Part shown: piece by piece, positions 45,401 through 56,803 of the stretch | Numbering within the stretch: the first letter of the stretch is position 1 | Layout of the letters: the number at the start of each line of letters is the position of its first letter | Assembly (NCBI GenBank): GCA_016169945.1 | Contig: JADLSH010000367.1 | Span: 1,116,001 to 1,180,000, forward strand | DNA: 64,000 nucleotides | Reading direction: 5' to 3' | Source of the DNA: Trachythela sp. YZ-2020 | Taxonomy: Eukaryota; Cnidaria; Anthozoa; Malacalcyonacea; Clavulariidae | Position numbers and translations under genes: made by a program | The notes under the pieces: generated by a model | The model's input: only the letters and a program-made list of their open reading frames with translations | Told to the model about the DNA's origin: nothing | The model's database searches: none

Positions 45401-48400
45401 ACTTTTCGCAACGCTACGAAGTACGAGACAAGTTGCAGCGTGTGACACCCCCACTGCAACTTGTTTCGCAATGTTTGGGGAAAAAACCAATCACAAAACA
45501 GAGTGACCCGAGAATTGGTGAAGTCCGCTGTAAAATTGTGCATACGCATTGCAGGAACATTGCAGGTCGCAAAACAAGTTGCGTACGTCTGACATGTCAC
45601 TGCAACCTGCAATGTTTTTTTCCAGCAAACATGGCGAGACAAGTTGCAGCGAAAATTGCCTCGTGTAACATGGCCTTTAGGGGCCATTAAAATTATGCAA
45701 CGGCATGTGGGGATTGGTGTGTTTGATGTCCCCACACGCTCACAAAAATCACAGAATAAAAACTCGCAAACCAAATCGAAAATATATAATAATAAAATCT
45801 CAAAACTTTGTCCCTCGCTGTTTTTATTGTCTCGCACGCTTCTCAAATTCCTCGAACTAAACTGTTCGTTTTACTTCCGGCTAGGTAACCCTAGCGAATT
45901 TACGCGTAATTCGCGACACTCTCCCCCTATTTGGTTGCGATAGGAAGCAAATATTAACTATGTTTGAATGTACTTAATGTCTTCGATAAAGTCCTTAATC
46001 GCTTTGTTCTTCTTCATCCGCTATTCTCTGAATGTTCTCCCGAGCAACTTCCGCTGCTTTTCTCTTAGACTTCTTGGGTTCAAACTCTTGGGCTTTCGCA
46101 TTCAATCCAGAATTGATCTCAATGTCACAAGACAGTTCTAACGGATATAGAAATTGGATTGGACGTTCCATGAATCCCTTTCCAGCTCTCAGTCTCACCG
46201 CTCTAATCACCCCGTCTCTTCCCTTGAACATCTGATTTACAACGCGGATTTTCCTCGATTCTTTTGATCTCCCTTAATAAGGACCACGTCTCCTGCAGGT
46301 TTTAGGCTATGCTCTTTCGTTTGATGTGTCAAGTTATGGCGTTCTCGTAAGCCTTTGAGATATTCTGACGACCATCTTGACCACACTGCTTTCTTACATT
46401 TCTCAACGTATCTTGCTCTCTTAGACTCGCATCATCGATGGTTTCCATATCTTCTTCCGGAATGATACCAGGTTGACCAAACATCAGGTTGTTTGGGGTT
46501 AATATTGGCATTTGTATGTCTTCCGCCACATAGCTTAATGGACGATTGTTCAGAACGATCTCAATGTCCATCAGTACTTCTTGGAGTTCTTTCCACCTGA
46601 GGTAAGCCTTTCCTACGGTCTTGTGCAGCGCTTGTTTAACCAATCCCACCATACGTTCGAATTGACCGCCCGACCACGGTGCACGCGAAAGATTGAATTG
46701 CCAAACGATTCTTTGTTCAGCTAGCCAGTTGTGAAATCGTTCCTCCTTCATAACTTTCCTCAACCATTTGGCTGCTGCCACGAAGGTCTTTCCGTTGTCC
46801 GAATAGATCTTTTTGGGACGTCCTCTTCGAGCGATGAAGCGTTTCAAACTATGTATGAACTCCGTCGTGGTAAGATCTGGTAACGTCTCCAAGTGAATAG
46901 CTCTCGACAGACTGCACGAGTACAGTAGGATATACGATTTACTTTCGCGATTCTTCCCTTATCTTATCCAAAAGATGAGCTGCTTTTGGATTTCATTTGT
47001 TGTAATAGGGCCCTTCGTTCTCTCTGTTGCCCGGGCTTTCGCGTTGGACATGAACCTTGCAATCCACGCCCCGATTCGTAGCACTTTCCTAAGATCAAAC
47101 TTTCCGAGTAGCCCATCGAAAACATCCTCTGTTGTCACCGCCGCCGAGAAGACCTCGCGCGTTAATTTATTTTCAGCTCTCGATGTATCATTTTCCGCGA
47201 TCAATGGTTCCGGAGGCCAACTCTCTTTCTTTCCGAGCCAGTCCGGTCCGTTCTACCACAATTGATTACTGCTGAGCGCCATACCAGCCCGACTTCCTAT
47301 ATCAGCTGGGTTTTGATCGGTGGGTACATGCCTCCACTTGATGTAACTCTTTTCTTGGATTTTCCGGACGGACACGATTCTGGACAAACTGCTTGTATTT
47401 CCCCTGTCCTTCGATCCAACAAAGCGCAACGGTACTATCTAACCAACCTGCCACGTCGGTGACAGGAAATCCCTGCAAGGCTTCTTTCACGTTATCGACT
47501 AAGTTCGCCGCCATGTGACCCGAGACTAACTCCAATCTTGGTATGGTTAACCCTTGTTTTGCTAGGCGAGACTTCGCTGCCACCAATCCCTGGGAATCTC
47601 CCGAAGGTTGCCTCACCACCGCGTATACCGCAGCCGCGACTCCTTTGATACTCGCATCTCCAAATGCATGCAGATGGATTTCCTGAATATCTTCTCGATT
47701 TCCTACGAGACTCCTGGGAAAAGTTACACTATCCGGTAGATCGTTTTCCCACTTTTTCCAGCGTTTGGCCAAAGATTCATCGAGTGGTGCATCCCAGCCA
47801 AGCTTACGATCACATGCCTCTCGGTACAACAACTTTCCAGCTAATGTAGTTGGTGACACTAGCCCCAATGGATCAAAGACTCTTGCAACTTTCGATAAGA
47901 TGCCTCTCTTTGATAATTCAGCTTTCTCTGAAGGAAAAGTCACGCTTATCCTATCTTTCTCCTTGTCCCAGTCGAGACCAAGAAGCTTTCCCTTTTCTTC
48001 GGTTGGGACTCCCAGTTGTTGTTTCGCATATGTTTCATCTTCTCTCTCTAATGTGGATGGGGTTTCCAGCTCCTTCGCATTTGAGTGCCACTTGTGTAGT
48101 TCAAAGGTGGCATCCTGGAAGATTTCTTTTGCTTCACTTTTCACTTGAGATGCTTTCTCGGTTGTCGTTGCTCCGCTGACGAGATAATCGACGTAGAGAC
48201 TCTTACCGATCTCTTCGACTGCAGCAGGTTTCACAGGTCGCCAGCTCTCCAGATGTTGCTGAATGACTCCCCCTAACAGAAATGGGGAGGACGTCAATCC
48301 GAAGAGTGCCCTGGTGAATCGTAAGGTTTGAATCTCGTCCGAGTTCATGTCTTTCAGCCAATGGAACCGGAGAACATCTCTATCGGTGTTACGAACTCTC

Positions 48401-51400
48401 ACCTGCAAGAAGGCTTTACGTAGGTCTCCACTAAGACAAACCGCGTGGAATCTACCACGAACTAGGACCGACCACAGTTTGTTCTGCAGAGGAGGTCCGA
48501 TCTCCAGACATTCATTCAGTGACGGGGAATCTTTGGATGGCCGTGCTGACGCATCGTAAACAACGCGTAGTTTGGTACTCTCTGCGGTCTCACGAAAAAC
48601 GCCCTTGTGTGGAATGTAAAACTCTTTACCTTCCGGAGTTTCTGGCACTGGTTCAACCACTCCTTCTTCCAATTGCTCCCGAATCACCTTGTCATAATCT
48701 TCAAGTTTACCAGTGTTCTTAAGCTTCGTCACCAAAGTCCGCAGTCGTCGCAGGCTGTTGGCTTCGTTTGTCCCGAACGGAGAGTGGTTTCCCTTCCAGG
48801 GGAGACCAGATTCATACCAACCATTCGGGCTTCGGCGTAACTGCTCCTTAAACTCGTCGTACACCGTCTCTTGATCTCCTACTGGGGAATCTGCTAGTCC
48901 CAGGACATCCAATCGACAAAGCTCCTCATATTCTACAGCCGATGTTTGGGTCATAAACATTTGTGATAAATCAAGCCCTTGTCCCGGTGACACCAAGATC
49001 CATCCGAACCTTGTAAACTCGGCCACAGGCTCTCCAGGTACACCAACTCTCTTCCCACAGCTTGTCTTGATCTTAGCATACTCAACAACTCCCAGAATAA
49101 GGTGGATTGGTAGCTGTTCCTTAACATCCTTATCTTCTATAACAACACCGTTCAAATGTTGATATTCTCCTATAAGCTTGTCATAGTGCGGGTTTGGCAA
49201 CGAGAGTAGCTGATGCTTATTGATCTTGGTCACGTCTGCTTCTAACTCAAAGTCACCATAGACAGATTTGACATTGATGTGGAAAATGTCCATTTTCCGT
49301 GTTGTTGTCCCCAGTAACATTTCTATGCTTCGAACATCCGACTTTGTTGGACTTGCTTTGATGTGGTCAAGTAACCCGGCAGAGGCATAAGAGCTTCCGG
49401 CCCCTGTATCCACTAGCGCACGGCATTTCACTCCTTGAATTTCAACGATCACAACAGGATAAACAACAGAGTTATTTGACACAGGTGTGGTCAACAATGG
49501 GCTAGACTCCTTATCACAGATAGATGTGTGGTGTTTTCTGTCACAGTTCGTGCAGGTCGACTTGCTTCTACATTCAGCCGCTCGATGTTTGGAGCCAGTA
49601 CAATTAAAACACAGATGTTTTTCTTGAAGGAGTTTCCTCCTGTCGATTGTCGAAACTACTTTGTCACAATCCTTGGATCTATGGTTAGGGGTTTCACAGT
49701 ACACACACCCCTTTCTTACCTCGTTTTGCTTAGCTTGATATGCTCGGTCACGTGACCCAGATGGTCTCGGATACCGTTGATTTGGTCTACTGTCATGTTT
49801 CCTCTCAGTGTCCTTATGTGACACAGGATTTCTCTCAGTCCACTGTCTCAATGCTTCTACTAGTTTTGGGAAGTCCCACTCTTGCCAGTTGCTGTCATCC
49901 CGAACCAGGTCCCCCCGGATTCCCTCTAATTTATCAAGAGTGTTTCGAACATACCCAGTAATCTAATCAGCCTTGGCGTCTTAGAATGGTTCAAAAGTTA
50001 CTTGACCGGAAGGACACAGCAGGTTAAGATTGGTTCAGTAGTCACATCACTAATGGAGTACCGCAAAGTTCAATATTAGGACCTGCTTTGTTCAATATTT
50101 ATCTGAATGATTTGCCTACAATCCCGCATTTTGGTGACTTAGAATCGTACGTAGATGATTCAAAATTGTATCTTTCGTTTCCTATCAAGTATGTTAATGA
50201 AATTATACGGAAGATCAATGAGGATTTGTTAAAAATCACAGCTTGGTGCTGTCACAATAGTTTATTGATTAATCCAGACAAGACCAAAGTGTTAGTAATA
50301 GCGACACACGAAATGTTGCAACGATTACCGGATGACTTTTATGTGACATTACTTGAGAAAAGGATTACTCCCATTATTTCAGCACGCGATCTTGGGATTC
50401 AACTTGATTCAACACTAAGTTTTAACGAACATGTAGCAAACACTGTTTCTACTTGTGTTGCGAGCTTATGTCTGATAAACAGGGTTAAACATCTTTTCGA
50501 CCCTAAGAGTTTGGAAAACGTCATTTCGTCCCTAGTATTTTCCAAATTGTACTATTGTTCAAACATATGGTCCAGTACGACTAAGAAGAACATAGAAAAA
50601 CTTCAAAAAGTGCAACTGAAACTTCGCGGCGAGAATAATTACAGGAACACAAAAATATAAGCACATTACTCCAATACTCAAACACCTGAATTGGCTACCT
50701 GTCTCAGACATGTTAAAATACTTTGTTGGCGTTCTGACGTTTAAATGTTTGAATGGACAAGCCCCTGACTATCTCAATTCATATTTTCAGGAGAGATCAT
50801 CTTTGCACGATAGAAACACCAGGAATAAACATAAACTAAACATTCCCGCTTATAGATCGGCGGCCGGACAACGAACATTTGAATACCGAGCAGTATCCAT
50901 GGATGTTTGGAGAATTAATAAATAATAATAATAATAGCCCCATAACATTTTGGACATAAGCATTCACTATTTCGCTAGATTTTCCATATTTAGATTTTAA
51001 AATGGTTTTTGCACGTTCGTATCCTTCAGTTGAAAATGGAAGGCCATCTATGCTACTTCTCACCTTTGGTTCTACCAATTATTTTAGATAGGAAAACATT
51101 GTTACAAGTGCCACTTCGGATTTATCGATTTCTGCTTCGAATTGGTTCCAAAATCGAAGCCAATCCTGGTGCGTGCCATTGAATTTTGTGATTACTAGCT
51201 TGGGTAGCTTTACTAAACTGGAACTTCCGGTTTTCCCTGGCGATGACGTAATTTCCGGTTTCTTTAACTCGCTCATTTTTGTTTCAAATTCCAGTTTTAA
51301 TTTCAATTGTTCACGTTCAAATGCTAATTGTTCTTGTCTCACCTGATTTTTAAGCACATTTTCCTTCTCATGTTGTTCAGCTTTCTTCTCCAGATCCATG

Positions 51401-54400
51401 TTGTCTATTCTCTTCGTTAACATAGTCACTCTCGCGTCGACTTCTTCGATTTGCTCTTCGATAGGTTTGCCCCAAAGTTCGACATTTTCTTCGCCTTCGT
51501 CACTCGCAAATTTCGCTTCTTCGACCTCTCGCTTTAACGTTTGGATCGTTTCTACCATCGAATTCAGTGCTTGTCGATGTCGTTCTAGTGCTGTTTTATT
51601 TCCCTTTGTCACTATATCATCAGTTTTGCTTAGGGTAAACCGTAAAGCTTTCAATTTCGCTGTCAATGTGCCTTCTAATTTCTCCATGTTGATAATTCAC
51701 TAGCGAATTTACGCGTAATTCGCGACAGGCATTCGGAATATGACGTATGAGCGCTCCGCCGCCGTGACGAAAACTGTAAAACAAGTCCCCCACGGTACTT
51801 TGCGTCAGGCGATCGATAGGCGAAGAGGATCTAGCTCGTCAGGCTGTTTGTGTGTGGCAGGTGTAAGTACGATGTCACTGACTCGGTTAGCGATTCTCAT
51901 TCACAACATGGGTCAATGATCATGATCCGTTCACTTTCATAGGCAATTTTCTGGGGTTTTATTACCCCTCTTGTATTTTGATTCGAGAGGGGCAATTCTT
52001 AATATACGCCTTATACTCTGTCCACGACGGAGTTCTCGATCAGATGCATTGGGGTGAGATTAGGTTTACCGCAAACCTCTAACCGCCGTTTGACGTTAGC
52101 GGTTTGCCGTTTGCGGTTCGAACATTTTTCGACTTAGATTTGAAGTTCTTAGATGAACATTTTTCGACTTAGATTTGAAGTCGACTTAGATTATGTTCTT
52201 CGAAGGATCTAAACGAGAGGTGAAATGCGCTTTATAAGTCTTAAAGTCTACCGAAGAATCAAGTGTTGATCGCCGCCATGTTGGATTTCTCCTCCAAGCG
52301 TATCATGTTCGAGTCAAAATAAAATGCGAAGAATGAACTATTTCGACTTCAAATTCGTCTCTCCTGCTAGAATAATAAGTACTGCATATGCGCATAGTGT
52401 GGATACGTGAAACATGATATAAAAAAAATCAAATAAACCCTGAAGGAAATTACAAACGTGTAGACCTACCTCTTGACGTTCAAAACTCGCGTTGAAAACC
52501 TCAAACGTGGCGTCGGGATAGGGTCACGTGACCCGTAGACGTTAGCGGTTCGGCGTAAACCTCGATCTAAAGGTCTCTATTACTTGGGAAAAACCCACAA
52601 AAATAAAACACAACCCCCCCCCCCGCTTTACCTTTCGTACCATTGCCTCCAGCACAAATAGCAAATGGAAGTTTCTTATTTCGCGGCCCTATTTATTCAG
52701 AAGGAATAGCCACTTCGAATGCAAAATCTTGACATATTTGTCTTTAATTTACTGGATTTAAACGGGAGTCACAAAACACATAAAAATTGACAAAATTCAC
52801 AAAAAGATGCCATTCAGTTATTCACTTCCGACAACATCAAACTTCCAGGCGGTCGGAAATTTATTTTTCTATGCTTTTGTCAAATTACTTACAGTGTAAA
52901 TGCGCTATTTTGTTTTGTTAACGGCGGTACGGAATAGTTACAAAAAATCACCAAACGCTTGCTAATATATAATATCCCATTATAGAGATTATACTAAAGT
53001 ATATTAACATTTAACAATATTAGTTCTACGATTACACTATGAAATACTAAAGAAAAAAGAGAAAATATTACTATTATCTCTCTATTTATTTAAATTAGTA
53101 TATTAAGTTTTGTCATGCATAAATGACTTTGTCATGTATTAAGTCCAAGTAAAATTTTTAGGTGCACTACTCGTCGACTTTATGACATTCTTTATAATTT
53201 TATCTTATAGAGGCAGCAATGGGTGTTGAAGTTAACGCACAGGTTGATAGCGATACCAAATATGTTTCAACAGTGCTGAGGTAATATTAGAGATAACATG
53301 CTTATACAGTGAATGTTCTATAGTATGAAAAATTGGCATTATTAGAGCATATACTTGTCCATTTTGAGACCCTACAACTTCTTCAAAATATTACGTCATT
53401 AATAACTGCCTCATTCTGCAAAACCACTTGCCAAATTTGATAAAAAAATAACATTACATTACTGTGTTTCTTTGACTTTGTGTGTTCAAACGAGCAGAGT
53501 CAAGAAAAGTGTGTACAGGTTGCAGGCGCTTTTACGCTTTTTTAAGTCGACGCCGGGCAAAGGAACTGCGCATGCGATTCTATTTTAACTCTGGATGAAC
53601 AAATTAACTAATTTAAACGAAAATTAGATCAACTCTTGATTACTCTTGATTTCTCATTTAGCATAAGTGAACTTATAATTGAACGTTGGAGGTCCCCATG
53701 GCTTTGGAGAGATGCCATGTACAATTTAACATCTGCTGGACGTAGACACAACAATATGTTGAATGTACTACATGGCTTTACCAATAAGGTGTGTAAATTA
53801 TCGTATGTGTCGTCACCGTCTTGTGTATCGTGTCGTGCTGTGCTGTGCTGTGCTGTGATGTGCTGTGCTGTGCTGTGATGTGCTGTGCTGTGCTGTGCTG
53901 TGCTGTGCTGTGCTGTGCTGTGTTGTGTTGTGTTGTGTTGTGTTTATACTCTCAAATGAATGTGTTGTGTTTATACTCTCAAATGAATGTCTGCTGAATT
54001 CAGGCATGGACAGACCTGAGCTTAATATAAAAAGTATACTACTCGTGAGGGTGATGGGTGCGAAATTTGCTGCGGCGAGTTTAGAAATGACGGGTATTTA
54101 GACCAAAAACAACGAATTTATGGGCCAGATAATTGGCAATCCAAATAAGTTTTGCTAAGTCTATGTATAGTAGACTGCTTGCACGCAAATCGTACATATT
54201 TTATTTAGTAACTTCACCTAGAGAAAGAAAGATATGTTCTAATAAAAACATCAAGGTTAGAACAAGAAGAAGCTGAAATTTCCTAGCAGACACCTAAAAT
54301 TGAAAAATTATAACTTTATATGTAGGTGATCAATGATCGCATTAAACAAAGGCAACTAGATGAAAGCAGAAATGGTAAAACGCCTCCAGGCGTCATGCCA

Positions 54401-56772
54401 GTATATTCTCCAAGAAAACGTCAAGCGTTCTTAGATATCTTACTGGATGAATATGATAGAGAAAATATTACAAAGGAAGGAGTGAGAGAGGAGGTCGATA
54501 CTTTCATGTTCGAGGTCAGTTTTTTCAGTGGTATTAAGAGGAGATTTTTATGCATATATATGTTACGCGTAACACGCGCTCAAAACTAATGAGTATATAG
54601 TCACTATAGTGCCACTTGTTTAAGAGTCGCCTATATTCGCGATAAAAAGCGTTCAAAACCTAAAATATTTTTGGTTACCTCGCCAAATTTCTTTATTTTA
54701 GCACTATTTCATGGATTATGCACTAAAACCAGATTTTAAGTTTGTTTGCCGATTGAGAAAATAATGTAATCAAAGTTAAATAAATCTAAATGCAGTCATT
54801 AAAAGGGATACTGTTCCTCCAAAGTTAGAACAGAAGCTGCTAAGAAGTAATTTTTTATGATGGCTGCATTGTTTTTAATAATTTTAGGCGTAATGGTGAT
54901 GTTATGTAATTTTATATAATTCTAGTTTTTCTACATTGATATTTATACGTATTTTTAAACTATATATTTTATGTTTTAAGTGATAGAATAAATTGTTGGA
55001 ATTAATAACTTTATTCAGGGCTCCTGTTGATAACAGTGCTTACTATAGCACTGAAAAGATTACCCTGACGAAATAAAGGTTTTTCATTGATTCATTAAAA
55101 AAAACAGTGATTTTCTTACTACTTTTAATCGTATTTATATTGGTATTGCTCCTTGCAACTATAGATCTATGCGCACACATAACGTTTCGGAGTTATGGAC
55201 GCCCTAGAAAAGTACCATTAAAATCAAATTCAAATGTGTATCTAGGGTCACGATACAACGGCATCCTCGTTGCAATGGGCAGTACATATGATAGGAAAAC
55301 ATCCGGGTGTTCAATCTCAATTGCAGAATGAAGTCGACAGATTTTATGGTAAGAACAGATTTTATGGTAACAAGACGCTCTATTGAGCGTTTTAGTCGCT
55401 GGGGTAATGATATAGGCTTTTTCGTAATTAACACATTTTGACAGTGCATGCTACAGCTATAGGCATTCGGCAAATATTTTTCTGAGTGTGATTGTAACAT
55501 ACTTGGCTTACATGACTTACATTCTTACACGAGCTTGACAAAAGCCACAAGCACGCAAATGCATTTTGCGATTCCGTAAATGAAGCTAACACCATTGGAA
55601 TCCTTACAAAATAAGCTTTTTAACAGTGGGTTATGTTGCCGACTAAACATTACAGAATCAAAAATACTAAACGTTTAATCCCAAACATACCTCCAGTTCA
55701 ACTCAAACAATCTTTAATATCTTCTTTATTTCTTGGATTTGACAATGGACTTCTCCATTCGAAATTTTTTATTTTTATGTGTGTATTTCTTGTAAAAAGT
55801 TTTGCTTCGATACGACGAGGTACTGTTTTTAAAGCTCTATGAAACGGTGTATTAGCGAAAATCACAGGGTTTTTAAAACAAGTTATAATCGACCAAAGGT
55901 ATACTGAATATATAATTAGTTTACCGATATAATAAATATACCAGATTTCTAAGGTTAAAACTGACGGAGATCTGTAAAACAATGTGTTTAGCGATTTGTT
56001 TGGCATTAGCCAACAACAATTTTGTTTGCTGAATCGATTGGTGGTATTTTCGTCCGTTTTGGATGAGGGGTGCCAAAGATACGAGCGCTCAAAGTCATCA
56101 TCCTACGATATTCGACAGTCCAGATTTATAATGACGTAATGTTCATTTTGTGGCTAACAATCTGAGTCTGAGATTCGACAAAAATGCGTGCTGAAACATA
56201 TAGTCGCTATGGGCACAGGTGCCCCAGCGACTAATAAGACATTAAAGCATGGCCGTAGAATGCAACTTAAAAGTACCTCTTCTATTAGAAAAAGACACTC
56301 AGGTTTCTCATTGTTTTACTTGGAGCCGATAGGGAATTTTGAAGAAAATATATAGATGAATACATGGATGAAGTCGACAGAAAAGTGTCGGACAATATGT
56401 GCATTAATTGCATGTACAGTATAAAAATGCTAGTGAAACTAATTGGAAATATCCAGCCTATTAATCTTGAGTTATTTATCTTCTGAAACAAGTATATATA
56501 GTGATTATCTTCTTCTGATTTCCGACGACCGTATAGAAATGCGAACTTTTGTACAACCATTGCTTACGTTTGTTAACTACCAGTTCAACGTCTTCACGCT
56601 CCGCGAAACAGTATGAACACTTGTGAACAGAACTTGCTGCGGACTGTGTTCTACCACATGCACTTGGTGAGAGCAAGATAATGTGTATAAATACGGCGGC
56701 ATCTCGTGTCACGTACCAAACGGCAGTGACAAGGCATTAATTGGACGCCGAAACATACATACATACATACAC

Positions 56773-56803
<31 letters not shown>

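Larger units (their letters stand above)
45706..51727 (-). mobile_element. BEL/Pao LTR retrotransposon, defective, with nested LINE
   Basis: On the minus strand: remnant 5' LTR (51727-51700), gag (51687 to about 50940), interruption by a LINE fragment (49965-50936), CCHC zinc knuckles, aspartic protease, RT and RNase H (49962-47302), partial integrase (46892-46329), C-terminal domain (46231-45995), polypurine tract atagggggagag (45919-45930) and 3' LTR (45918-45706). The outer flanks read ggca(t) at 45702-45705 and 51728-51731, a 4-5 bp TSD. Order protease-RT-integrase and the sequence style are those of BEL/Pao. It lies in gene B intron 6, antisense to the gene. Confidence 0.9.

Noticed and set aside
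45334..45846. 170-codon minus-strand frame across the MITE
   Set aside because: It spans the MITE end and the BEL LTR, two unrelated elements, so it cannot be one gene.
53813..54101. Cysteine/valine- or serine/histidine-rich frames over the microsatellite
   Set aside because: Produced by the TGCTG repeat; the real exon ends at 53788.
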